A stretch of 64,000 bases of DNA from Halichoerus grypus (taxonomy: Eukaryota > Chordata > Mammalia > Carnivora > Phocidae), in assembly GCF_964656455.1 (NCBI RefSeq), contig NC_135717.1, positions 154,741,793 through 154,805,792 on the forward strand. Direction: 5' to 3'. Under the pieces are notes generated by a model. It had not been told where the DNA came from and searched no databases. It saw only the letters and a program-made list of their open reading frames with translations. The position numbers were made by a program, and so were the translations under genes. Below, in pieces: positions 10,632 through 22,118 of this stretch. How positions within the stretch are numbered: the stretch's first letter is position 1; every line of letters starts with the position of its first letter.

Positions 10632-12007
10632 ATTAAAAAAATACTCAGTATTTTAAAAGAATATAAAAATAACTCATTAACTGTTGTATGGATAACATAA
10701 AAAAACATTCCAGACATATTTGGTTATGTAAAATGTATTACTAAAATTAACTCTACTTTCTAAAAAATATTTTTAAATTAAGTATGGGGTCCACATATTT
10801 CTACTGGACAATGCTGGTATAGAGCACCTAACTGATCTTGGTAGTTTTAAGTGGGTACAATTTAAAAAAGGAATCACATAACTTTTAATCTTTTCTTCAT
10901 AAAATGCATTTGAACAATATTTTAAGAGACATTCTATGTTTTTTATAACTCAGAATATTTTCTATCAAAATAATTCTGGTCTATAAAATAACTTTAGGTA
11001 TTTTATATTCTATCAGCAATAAGAAAGCCATTCATTTCCAGCTCATATTAGCAAGAGAAAAAAACACTTCATTTATAAAGCTAAATCTTTACTATAAATT
11101 TTTCAAAAACCACATCTTTAAATGATTTATCTGCCACGGTATAACTGTAACCTTTTTATTAAGTCAAAATGATCAGTAAACACAGAAGTTAAAGAATTTC
11201 ATTGTCACAGTCTAGATCAGTATTAAAGAAAAAATACTCCCAAATTAAATAGATCCCTTGATATTTCTAATTACCTTTAAGTAGAATTACACATGTCAAC
11301 ATTTTCCCTCATTAGATGAGGACAAAAACACATAAAATGCTATAATAAAAACACCTTTTAAGAAGTAAAAATTATTTACATTACCTTTAAGGTTGATTAA
11401 TCTCTACTGTAATGTAATAAAGCAGTGCTAAATTACTGATTTCCTGAAATCAAAACCCTCAAGAGTTTGTCTAAAATATTTTACCTAGTTTAGTAAAAAC
11501 TTTTATTTGGGGTTGTTAGGATCTTAACCTACCTTAATATTTCTGAAAATGATAGTATAAACAATGTGATTTATGGTAAATGCCTAAATTTTTAGTTTAA
11601 TATTTAATTCATAACATCGAAAAAGCTATTTTCACATTAAAAGTAAATGTACTGTAATTAAAAAAAAACCCTAAACAAAAACTCCACAATTGTTTTGATA
11701 TTTTAAAGACTTAACTACAGAGTAAACTATTATAAATGCTCAAATTTCAGCATGTTAATCTCCAGAGAGCTTTTTCCTGACTCTGACCCTCTCTATTCCT
11801 TTATTCTTAGTTTTTTTTTTTTTACTCACTGCACTTATCACGTATATACAAGTACACATATATATTCCATATATATACACATATATATCCCCATTCAAAT
11901 ATGTACATATATATGTATGTGTGTATACAGTGCAAAATGTTTATGCTTTTGTAGCTTTCAAATATATCTCAAGCTTTCTGTCATAGCTAGATCAAATTAA
12001 AAAGGTA
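10632..12007. other. AT-rich intron stretch without recognised transposons
   Basis: I find no SINE, L1 or LTR text for about 1.35 kb. An imperfect TA/CA-rich tract lies at 11846-11930. No exon-like frame appears on the minus strand. Confidence 0.4.
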
Positions 12008-12219
12008 GGGGTGCCTGGGTTACTCAGTCGGTTAAGCGTCTGCCTTCAGCTCAGGTCATGATCCCAGGAATCCCAGGGTCCTGGGATAGAGCCCCACATC
12101 AGGCTCCCTGCTCAGCAGAAAGCCTGCTTCTCTCTCTCCCTCTGCTGCTCCCCCTTGCTTGTGTGCTCACTCTCATGCTCTTTCTCTGTCAAATAAATAA
12201 ATAAAATCTTTTTTAAAAA
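12008..12219 (+). mobile_element. Carnivore SINE
   Basis: Full copy with a perfect 13-bp duplication aattaaaaaggta at 11995-12007 and 12220-12232. It carries a small internal duplication around 'atcccaggaatcccagggtc'. Confidence 0.95.
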
Positions 12220-12232
12220 AATTAAAAAGGTA

Positions 12233-13454
12233 AAAGGGCAATAAACGTTACTCAGAACGACAGCATGTAACACTATATATATACATATATGTATATATAC
12301 AGCTGAAAAAGTTTAACATCAGTTTCCAACTACAAGTGCTTAAACCTTACTTTATCACCTGGGGCTAAACTGGATCTGGGACTGTCTGCTGTTAAATTAA
12401 GAAAATTTTTCCTTTTTTCCTTTTTTGTTTTTTTTTGGTGGAAATGTAATCATTCTGTTTACTTACAGAATACAGAAAACCATTCTGGAAAGCCAACTCA
12501 GTTTTGTCCTAAGAATGGGAAACACACACCTTTTTTTTTTTTTTTTTTTTAAGACAACACAGCTATACAGCTGTAAACATTCACAAACTAGATCCTCTAC
12601 TGTGAGTATTTACCTGCAAAAATGGTGTCATATTGTGGCTCTTTTGGCATTTGTGGTAAGAAATTCTTTAGACGTAAATTTACCTTATAATTCAAACTTC
12701 TCTAATATTAAAGGATTTATTAGAGTGGCAATTATCTGCTTATGTCTTTGAGATTTTCTCAAAACAATTTGTTAAAACTGCACAAAAAGTTGAGGAAAAA
12801 GCTTAAGATTGTTTTCAAAATACGTAAAGGTAAGGAAGCAAACTTTACAGGCAGAACAATTTGAGCATTTAAAGCTTGGATTAAAATCCAAGTTCTAATA
12901 TATCAAGTAGAGTAACATGACCTCACAATAAAGACAGTTTCATTTATTTCTTTATAACATTTTCTGTAGTGACTATGGCTTTTAAATTAAACCTGTTGCA
13001 AATGAGGTAAACTCATTAAGTGGTTTGTAAGCAAATTTTCTATTATTTTTCCCTCAATAATAAAATCGTAATGAACATCTAAAGCTTTCTAGGATATGTA
13101 AGCTAACCACTTAATGAGGAATAACTAACATTTAAAAATTAAGTTTTTCACTAGAGACACAAATTTCTTATTTACACAAAACACAAAGTTATTATACAAA
13201 ACACTGACAGAGCACTGAAATAAAAGTTCAATCATGCTTATAGAAATTTTCCCCCAAAACACTTAAATATCTTAATCCTTTATGTGTTAAAATCTGAAGG
13301 TAATCCTTTTCTTTTCCTTTTATAGTATGAATAGTCAAACACACCAGAAAAAAGAAACCTATCAAGGATTTTCCTCTATTCATAAACATTACATTAGAAA
13401 GCCAATATAAGACCACTGTGACACTTGAGATGAAAAAATGTAGTAGGAAGCTAT
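12233..13454. other. Intron stretch with short inverted repeats
   Basis: No transposon recognised. A perfect 24-bp AT palindrome (12276-12299, centre catatatg) and a 14-bp inverted repeat (ctcattaagtggtt at 13012-13025, its complement at 13105-13118) are the only structured parts. T-runs lie at 12418-12436 and 12532-12550. Confidence 0.4.
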
Positions 13455-14324
13455 TGGGGTTGGTCCCCCCACCCAAAACAACCAGTAAACTGGAAAAAAC
13501 AACCAGAATCAACTATTTCAAAACTCTGGAACCTGACAGGACACACAACAACCATGAGTGTTTGCTAAAAGGGAGAGGCTGCTAGGAGAACCACATGTGC
13601 GAACCAGGTAACACTGCCCATTCCTCAGCCCTGTCCTGCATTCCTGGAGCAGCTGGTTGGTGCCAGGGGAGGCAATGGGGAACCTTGATATCAAAAAACT
13701 GGAGGTTGCACATTTTGATTAGTCTGGCAGATCAGAGATTCACACAATGCAGACAACTTGCCTTCCTTAAGGCCCTTTCAGGCTGCAGGGGCTTCCCACA
13801 ACAACTATTGGAAGATTAAAGAGACAGCAACATTTTTTTTGTTGTTGTCTGAGCCAGATATTAAAGAAAATCTTCATCAGGTCACTAGCTAACTGCAAAG
13901 ATAATGGAAAAGAAACTTCAGTGACCACACACAACCAAGAATACATATTTGCAAAAATAGTTTGGGAAAGTCACAAACAGATGGCAGCAGCCTCAACAAC
14001 AAACACCTGTGGAGTCAGAGAATCTAGCTTCCGGAGTTACTACATTGTAATGCAATGTCCGGGTTTCAACAAAAAATTACAAAGCATACAAACAAACAAA
14101 AAAACATGGCCCATTCACAAGAAAAAAAGCATTTAACAGAAACCATTCCTGAAGAAGTCCAGAATTTGGAATTAGTAGCCAAAGATATTAAATCAAGTGT
14201 CCTAAATATGCTCAATGGGCTAAAGGAAACCCAATGACAAATAAATTAAATAAATAAGGAAAACAATGTATGGGAAAAATGAGAATATCAATAAAGAGAC
14301 AGAAATTATAAAAAGAACCAAATA

Positions 14325-14536
14325 GGGACACCTGGGTGGCTCAGTTGGTTAAACATCTGCCTTCAGCTCAGGTCTTGATCCCAGGATCCTGGCATCAAGC
14401 CCAGCATCAGGCTCCCTGCAAGCCTACTTCTCCCTCTCCGTCTACCTGCTGCTAGCTCCCCTTGCTTGTGCACTGGCTCACGCTCTGTGTCAAATAAATA
14501 AAATCTTTAAAAAAAAAAAGAAAGAAAGAAAGAAAA
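14325..14536 (+). mobile_element. Carnivore SINE in the ORF1 remnant of the ancient L1
   Basis: Head 'gggacacctgggtggctcag'. The A-tail has turned into (AAAG)n at 14515-14534. Duplication aaaagaaccaaa at 14311-14322 and 14537-14548 lies in L1 sequence. Confidence 0.92.
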
Positions 14537-16413
14537 AAAAGAACCAAACAGAAATTCCAGAACTAAAAGGTATAGTAACTGAAATGAAAAATTCACTAGC
14601 AGGGTTCAGTGGATTTAAGTAGGCAGAAGAAAAGGATCAGTGAACTTTAACATAAGAAAGTCAAAATTATCCAGTCTGAGGAACAGAAAGAAAAAGAATG
14701 AAGAAAAACAGAGTCTGAGGGACCTTTTTACCCGCATAGGCATCACAGGAGTCAGAGAAATAAAAAGGAGCAAAAATAATGATAATTAATGAAACAGTAG
14801 CTGAAAACTTCCAAAATCTGAAGAAAAACATGAATACACACATCCAAAAATCTCAACAAACTCCAAGAAGGATAAACTCAAAGAGATCCATGTCAAGATA
14901 CTTTATATTCCAAGTGTAAAAACCCAAATATAAAGAATCTTGAAAGCAGCACGGAAAAAGTAACTTCATACATAGAAGAGACCCTCAATATAGTAATAGC
15001 TGATGCCTCATCAGCAACCATAAAGATCAGGCAGCACTGGGAATGATATATTTAAAGTCTGGAAAGAAACAAAAATCTTATCAGGCAACACTATCCTTCA
15101 AGAATGAAGGAGAAATTAAGACATTTCCAGATAAACAAAAGCTGAGGAGATTCATTAGTAGACCTGCCATACAAGAAATGCTAAAGGAAGAGCTTCAGCC
15201 TGAAATGAAAGGACATTAGAGAGTAACCCAATGTTACAAGAAGAAATAAAGAACATTAGTAAAAGTTCATATGTAGTTATAAAATACAGTATAAGTGTAT
15301 TTTTGATTTGTAACTTCTTTTTTCTCCCTTTTCCTATATGATTTAAAAGGCAAAGGTACACATATAAAAAAAAATGATAAATCCATGTTAATGGGCATAC
15401 AATGTATAAAGAGGTAATCTTTGACAATAGCAATATAAAGGGGGAATGATAGAGATATACAGGATCAATATTTATATGCTATTGAACTAAGTTGGTATTA
15501 TTCATACGAGGCTGATGTAAGTTTAAGATGTTAATTGTAATTCCCAAGTAACCATTAAGAAGTTAACTAAAAAATATTACAGAAAAGGAAAAAAGGGAAT
15601 CAGAAAAGTACACTACAAAAAAATCAACTGTGCAAAAAAGGGCAATAATGGAGGAACTGAGGAACAAGAAACAAGATATATATAGAAAGTAACTAAATCA
15701 AAACAGTAAACCCTTATTAGTAATTACTTTAAATGTGAATGGATCAAACTCTTCAACTGAAAGGCAGAGATTGGCAGAATGGATTTTAAAAATATTGTCT
15801 ATCTACATATTGTCTACAGAAGACTTAATTTAGATACAAAGACACAAACAGATTGAAAGGAAAGGAATAAGGTATTCCATGCAACAGAAACTAAAAGAGC
15901 TGGAATTACTATATTTTTGTCAAACAAAATAGACTAAAATAGAAAAAAAAGTTACTGGAGATAAGGAAGGGCACTCTATATTAATAAAGGATTAATATAT
16001 AACAATTATAAACATATACATACCTAACAACAAAACCTGAAAATATATTAAAAGTAACAGAACTGAAAAAATAAATAGATGGTTCTACAATAATAATAAT
16101 TGGGGATTTCAATACCCCATTTTCAACACTGGATAGAAGAACCAGAAATAAGATCAATAAAGAAATAAAAGACCTGAACAACAAAGATACCTAGTGTACT
16201 AGACCTAACTGACATATATAGAATGTTCCACCTAACAAAAGAATGCACATTCTTCTCAAGTACAAACAGAACATTCTCCATGATAGACATCAGTAGACCA
16301 CAAAATAAGTCTTAATAAATTTTAAAAGATTCAAATCATGAAAGGTATGTTTTCCTCACAATAAAATGAAACTGGAAATCAGTAATAGGAAAAAAAAAAA
16401 GAAAAAACCTGGA

Positions 16414-16565
16414 GGGGCACCTGAGTGGTTCAGTCAGTTGAGCGTCTGACTCTTGGTTTCAGCACAGCTCATAATCTTGGTGTCATGGGATCAAGCCCCA
16501 TGTCTGGCTCCATGCTCAGCAAGAAGTCTGCTTGGGATTCTTTCTCTCCCTCTGCCCCTCCCCCT

Positions 16566-16628
<63 letters not shown>

Positions 16629-16648
16629 CTCTAATAAAATCTTTAAAA
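16414..16648 (+). mobile_element. Older carnivore SINE with expanded microsatellite
   Basis: The variant 'gcgtctgactcttggtttc' marks an older subtype. Its CT-rich middle has expanded into (CT)n and then (CA)n (16567-16624). L1 text resumes as 'ctggaaaatttac'; the flanks aaaaaacctgga and aaaaaactgga are probably the target duplication. Confidence 0.9.
16567..16624 (+). repeat. Compound (CT)17(CA)12 microsatellite
   Basis: About 34 bases of pure CT followed by 24 bases of pure CA, arising inside a SINE. The length and purity make length polymorphism likely. Overlapping open frames in this tract code only for Leu/Ser and His/Thr runs and are not genes. Confidence 0.97.
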
Positions 16649-17330
16649 AAAAAAACTGGAAAATTTACATATATGTGGAAATTAAACAGCATACTCTTAA
16701 ACAACCAATGGAACAAAGAAGAAAACCACAAGCAATATTACAAAATACCTTGAAACAAATGAAAACAAAAACACAACATATCAAAGCTTATGGGATACAG
16801 GGAAAGGCAGTGCTAGAAGAAATTTACAGCTGTAGAAACTATAAAATAAGAACTCAAATCAACAACCTAACTGTATACTTTACAGAGCTAGAACAGCAAA
16901 TGAAACCCAAAGCTAGCATAAAGATTATATTGTAAATAAAACAGATATTAGAAAAAAACAATGGAAAGTCAACAAAACCCAAGGTTGGTTCTTTGGGGAA
17001 GAAAGTCAACAAAATCAACAAACTTTTAGCTAGATTACCTAAGAAAAAAAGAAAGGACCTAAATTACTAAAATCAGAAATGAAAGTGAGGACAACCTACC
17101 AATTATACAGAAATAGAAAGGATTATAAGAGATTACTATGAACAACTGCACACCAACAAACTGGATAATGAAATGGACAAATTCCTGGAAACACACAAAC
17201 TACCAAAACTGACTCAAGAAGAGAGAGACAATCTGAACAGACCCTCAACAAGTAAGCAGTTTGTATCAGTAATCAAAACACAATAGAGAAAAGCCCAGGA
17301 CCATATGGCTTTACTGGTGAATTCTACCAA

Positions 17331-17520
17331 ATCTTTTAAGATTTTATTTATTTGAGAAAGAGAGAGAGAGAGAACACAAGCTGGGGTAGCAGCATAGGGA
17401 GAGGGAGAAGCAGGCTCCCCACTGAGCAGGGAGCACAATACAGGGCTTGATCCCAGGACCCTGGGATCATGACCTGATCTAAAGGCAGATACTTAACCCA
17501 CTGAGCCACCTAGGAGCCCA
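17331..17520 (-). mobile_element. Carnivore SINE in ancient L1 ORF2
   Basis: Starts 'tcttttaagattttatttat' and ends in the inverted head 'gagccacctaggagccc'. Duplication aattctacca at 17320-17329 and 17521-17530. Same sense as CDK17. Confidence 0.92.
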
Positions 17521-17590
17521 AATTCTACCACCAAATATCTAAAGAAGAATTAACAAAAAACCTTCTTAAACTATTCCAAAAAACTAAAGA

Positions 17591-17793
17591 GGGGCGCCTG
17601 GGTGGCTTAGTCGATTGAGCATCTATCTTTGGTTCAGGTCATGATCTTGGGGTCCTGGGATTGAGCCGTGCATCAGGTTCCCTGTTGAGTGGGGAGCCTG
17701 CTTCTCCTTCTCCCTTTGCCCCTCCCCCCCGTTTGTGTGAATGAACTCTCTCTCAAATAAATAAAATCTTTTTTTTAATTAAAAAAAAAAAAA
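17591..17793 (+). mobile_element. Carnivore SINE in ancient L1 ORF2
   Basis: Near-complete copy only about 70 bases right of an oppositely oriented SINE. Flanks ctaaagag (17584-17591 and 17796-17803) fit a target duplication within L1 text. Confidence 0.9.
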
Positions 17794-18820
17794 GCCTAAA
17801 GAGAAGGGATCACTTCCAAATTCATTCCATGAGGCCAGCATTACCCTGATACCAAAGCCAGACAAAAACACTAAAAGAAAATTACAGGATACTACTAATA
17901 AAATACTGAAACTAAAATACTAAAATAGTAATACTAAACAGTAAAACTATTAGTATCCTTTATGAATTGCAGAGTAAAAATCCCTAACAAAATACTAAGA
18001 AACCAAATTCAACAACATACTGAAAGACTCACACTTATGACCAAGTGGGATTTATCCCCAGAAGGCAAGGGAGGTTTGATATGAAAAAATAATCAATGTA
18101 ATAACACCACTCTAAGAATGAAGGACAAAAACCACATGAACATCAACTAATGCAGGAAAAGCATTTAACAAAATCCAATACCCTTTAATGATAAAAAACA
18201 CTCAATGAAGTAGGAATAGAAGGGAACTGCCTCAACATGATTAAGGCCATATACGAAAAACACATAGCTAACATTACATTCAACAGTAAAACACTAGAAA
18301 CTTTTCTCCTAAGATCAGGAACAAGACAAGAATGCCCATTTTCACCACTCCTATTCAATACAGCTGGAAGTTCTAGCCAGAGCAATTAGGCAAGAAATAG
18401 AAATAAACAGCATCATAATTGAAAAGGCGACATAAAACTATTTCTATTCACAGATGACAGAATCTTATGTGTGGAAAACCCTAAATGAATTTAGCAAAAC
18501 TGAAGGATGCAAAATAAACACACAAAAATCAGTTGTATTTCTATATATTTACAATAAACAAATGAAAAGGACATTTACATGGCATAAAAAACAATGAAAT
18601 ACTTAGGAATAACTTTAAACAATGAAGCACAAGACTTGTACACTGAAAACTACAAAATGTTGCTTTAACAAAAAGACCTAAATAAATGCAAAGATATCCT
18701 ATATTCATGTATTGGAAAATTTAATATTAAGATGACAATATTACCCCAAATGATCTACAGATTCAATACAATCCCTATCAAAATCCCAATGGTGTTTTTT
18801 ACAGAAATAGAAAAACACAT

Positions 18821-18995
18821 GGGACACCTGGGTGACTCAGGTCATGATCCCAGCGTCCTGGGATCCAGCCCCGCAAGGGCTTCCCAGCTCAGTGGAGAGC
18901 CTGCTTCTCCCTCTCCCTCTACCCCTCCCCCCCAGCTCCTGTGCGCTCTCACTCACTTGCTCTATCTCAAATAAATAAAATCCTTAAAAAAAAAA
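18821..18995 (+). mobile_element. Carnivore SINE with a deleted head segment
   Basis: The head passes directly from 'gggtgactcag' to 'gtcatgatcc'. The missing stretch is the part normally lying between two CTCAG copies, so a deletion between short direct repeats explains it. Flanks agaaaaacacat (18809-18820) and agaaaaaaacacat (18996-19009). Confidence 0.92.
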
Positions 18996-19298
18996 AGAAA
19001 AAAACACATCCTAAAATTTACATAGAATTCCAGCCAAAACAATTTTGAAGTAAAAGAACAAAGCTGAAGGAATCACACTTCTTGGTTTTAAAACTTACTA
19101 CAAAATCACAATAATCAAAATGTTACAGTACAGGCACAAGGAGAGACATAAATATCAATGGAACAAAACTGAGCCCAGAAATAAACCTTCATCTCTATGA
19201 TCAATTGATTTTCAACAAGGTTGCGAAGACCATTCGGTTGGGAAAGGATAGTGTTTTCAAAAATGTTGCTGGGGTGGAGGGGAAAAGTGATCCTGGGA

Positions 19299-19375
19299 AG
19301 GGGTGCCTGGGTAGCTTGGTCAGTTAAACATCAGACTCTTAATTTCTGCTCAAGTCATGATCTAACAAGGGTGGT
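19299..19375 (+). mobile_element. Truncated older carnivore SINE
   Basis: Only the tRNA-like head remains ('ggggtgcctgggtagcttgg … caagtcatgatct'). The body and tail are missing and a (TG)n tract follows directly. Confidence 0.8.

Positions 19376-19377
<2 letters not shown>

Positions 19378-19411
<34 letters not shown>
19378..19411 (+). repeat. (TG)n microsatellite
   Basis: About 34 bases of uninterrupted TG at the broken end of a SINE head, inside the ancient L1. After it L1 text resumes ('ttcatggatcaaaggcctaa'). Confidence 0.97.
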
Positions 19412-19412
<1 letters not shown>

Positions 19413-20577
19413 CATTCATGGATCAAAGGCCTAAATCTAAGCGCTAAAATTATAAAACTCTTAGAAGAAAGCATGGGAGAAGTATTCATGACGTTGGATT
19501 TAGCAATCATTTCTTAAATATGACACCAAAAGCACAGGGAACAAAAATAGATAAATTAGACTTCATTAAAATTAAAAACTTCTATGCATCTAGGGATAGC
19601 ATCAAGAAAGTGAAAAAACAACATGGAGAATGGAAGAAAATATGTGCAAATCATATCTTTGGTAAGGATTTAATATCCAAGATATATAAAGAACTCTTAT
19701 AACTCAATAGCAACAAAAAACGAACATGATTAAAATACAGGCCTTGAATAGACATTGCAAAGAAGATTTACAAATGGCCAGTTAAGTGCATGAAAAGAGG
19801 CTCAGCATTACTACTCATGAGAGAAATGCAAATGAAAACCACAATGAGATATCACTCCACACCTACTAGGATAGCTACTATAAACAAACAAAAACAGAAA
19901 ATAACGAATGTTGTTCAAAAAAAATAAAGAGAGAAAACAAATAAATGTTGGTGACGAAGGGGACAAAATAAACACTGGTGCGTTGCTGGCAGGAACATAA
20001 AATGTGCAGCCACTGTGGAAAACCATCTGGGGATTCCTCAAAAAGCTAAACACAGAATAACCTTATGACCCAGCAATTCCACTCCTAGGGATATACCAAA
20101 AAGAACTGAAAACAGGGACTCAGACACTTGTATACTAATAGCAGATTTAATCATAATAGACAAAAGGTAAAAACAACATCAATGTCCATTAACAGAGGAA
20201 TGGATAAAATGTGAAAGACACACACATAGAAGAAAATACATTTCTGTCGTAAAAAGGAAAGATGTTCTGACACATACTACAACATAAATGAACCTCAAAA
20301 ACATGCTAAAAGAATAAGTCAAACACAAATAGAATATTATATGATTCTACTTATGAAATATCTAGAATAGGCAAATTCATAGAGACAGAATAGAGCTTAC
20401 CAGGGGTAAGAAGGTGAAAGCAATGAGGAGTTTTTACCTAATGGGTACAGTTTTTGTTTGGGATGATGAAAGTATTCTGAAAATAGACAGCAGTGATGGT
20501 TTCATAACATTCTGAATATATTTAATGTCAACTGTACAATTTTATGGTCTATATATTTTACCTCAATAAAACTTTTT

Positions 20578-21074
20578 TTATTTTGTCAGCACACATTTAT
20601 AATTATATCGGTTTTTCATCAAGCCTAAATATGGCCAATACCTTATTTTAGTAAAATTTTATTACAAGAACTGGCTAAATAATTTCAATGTGAACTGTCA
20701 ACCTATACCAATTATTTGGAATACAACAGAGTAAATTCTTGGATTACTGTTTATAGTTAGGATGCAGAAACCCACAAAAGACTACCATTGCTCCCACCTC
20801 CTCAACAGGAAGAACAAGCCAGAGAGACTATAAAATCATAGTTTTTAAAAAAATTCAGAGAGCTGAGATGCAAAGAAACATAAGTGAACTAAATTCCTGT
20901 AGGAACAAGCCCTTTCCAGGAATCTAAACATGGCTGGGGTCATGGTGAAAAGAAGAGTGAACCTGCTACAAAAGGGGAAAATCAGCCCAATGTTTAACAA
21001 ACTTTTAAGGGGAGCATGGGGACTGGCAAGACAGATTGAGCAGCCACATTCCCAAGGCAAATGTGCACTTTCTC
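20578..21074. other. Unclassified sequence left of the young L1
   Basis: The stretch 20760-21074 and its continuation at 22119-22560 read like one older repeated or single-copy block that was split by L1 insertion, but I cannot name a family. No convincing coding frame. Confidence 0.35.
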
Positions 21075-21089
21075 AAAAGGGTTGCTGGA
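21075..21089 (+). repeat. Left target duplication of the young L1
   Basis: aaaagggttgctgga, repeated exactly at 21956-21970. Its 'gggttgctgga' part is the start of an older L1 3' UTR fragment that continues at 21971. Confidence 0.92.
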
Positions 21090-21955
21090 CAAATGGCTAA
21101 CAGACACATGAAAAAATGTTCATCATCATTAGCCATCAGGGAAATTCAAATCAAAACCACACTGAGATACCACCTTACACCAGTTAGAATGGCAAAAATG
21201 GACAGGGAAAGAAACAACAAATGTTGGAGAGGTTGTGGAGAAAGGGGAACCCTCTTACACTGTTGGTGGGAATGCAAGCTGGTACAGCCACTTTGGAAAA
21301 CAGTGTGGAGGTTCCTCAAAAATTTAAAAATAGAGCTACCCTATGACCCAGCAATTGCACTACTGGGTATTTACCCCAAAGACACAGATGTAGTGAAAAG
21401 AAGGGCTATATGCACCCCAATGTTCATAGCAGCAATGTCTGCAATAGCCAAACTGTGGAAAGAGCCGAGATGCCCTTCAACAGATGAATGGATAAAGAAG
21501 ATCTGGTCCATATATACAATGGAATATTACTCAGCCATCAGAAAAGATGAATACCCAACTTTTACATCAACATGGATGGGACTGGAGGAGATTATGCTAA
21601 GTGAAATAAGTCAAGCAGAGAAAGTCAATTATCATATGGTTTCACTTATTTGTGGAACATAAGGAATAACATGGAGGACATTAAGAGAAGGAAGGGAAAA
21701 ATGGGCGGGGGGAATTGGAGGGAGAGATGAACCATGAGAGACTATGGACCTGAGAAACAAACAGGGTTTTAGAGGGGAGGGGGGAGGGGGGATTGGTTGG
21801 CCCGGTGATGGGTATTAAGGAGGGCACGTACTGCATGGAGCACTGGGTGTTATGCGAAAACAATGGATCGTGGATCACTACATCAAAAACTAATGATGTA
21901 TTGTATGGTGACTAACATAACATAATAAAATTTAAAAATAAATAAATAAATAAAT
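21090..21955 (+). mobile_element. Young 5'-truncated L1 with intact ORF2 C-terminus
   Basis: Begins 'caaatggctaacagacacatg' and reads open for 190 codons to a stop at 21660-21662. Visible in it are [20 protein letters not shown], the cysteine-rich stretch [18 protein letters not shown] typical of the L1 ORF2 C-terminal domain, and the end [10 protein letters not shown]-rich single-module 3' UTR and an (AAAT)n tail follow. The perfect 15-bp duplication and the unbroken frame point to recent insertion. An upstream ATG at 21036 adds 18 non-L1 residues by chance. The element cannot move on its own because it lacks most of ORF2 and all of ORF1. Confidence 0.96.
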
Positions 21956-21970
21956 AAAAGGGTTGCTGGA

Positions 21971-22118
21971 GGGGAGGGGGGTGGGGGAGTGGGGGTAACT
22001 GGGTGATGGACATTAAGGAGGGCACATGTAAGACTGATGAATCACTGAACTCTACCTCTGAAACTAATAATACATTATATGTTAATTTAATTGAATTTAA
22101 ATTTAAAAAGAAAAAAAA
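21971..22118 (+). mobile_element. Older, very short L1 3' UTR fragment
   Basis: G-rich text 'gggtgatggacattaaggag', then 'ctctacctctgaaactaata' and 'ttatatgttaatttaattga' with an A-rich end: an L1 tail of a different subfamily from the one nested in it. Its 5' end is the 'gggttgctgga' now at 21079-21089. Confidence 0.8.

Larger units (their letters stand above)
13455..20577 (+). mobile_element. Near full-length ancient L1 with six nested SINEs
   Basis: After removing the SINEs about 6 kb remains in correct L1 order: 5' region (about 13455-14100), ORF1 remnant ending 'gaaatgaaaggacattag' with its stop at 15217-15219, intergenic part, ORF2 endonuclease text (15709-16350, e.g. 'tttaaatgtgaatggatc'), reverse transcriptase (about 17100-18800) and a 3' end near 20577 ('ctcaataaaac'). 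All frames are broken by stops and indels. The sequence resembles placental L1M/L1MA-type consensus rather than young carnivore L1. The 5' boundary is approximate and no target duplication was found. Confidence 0.85.

Noticed and set aside
16453..16935. 160-codon open frame
   Set aside because: It runs through a SINE, a CT/CA microsatellite and ancient L1; the Leu/Ser and His/Thr runs are microsatellite translation.
21036..21662. 208-codon open frame as a host gene
   Set aside because: All but the first 18 residues are L1 ORF2 C-terminus inside a flanked L1 insertion; the upstream ATG is in flanking DNA by chance.
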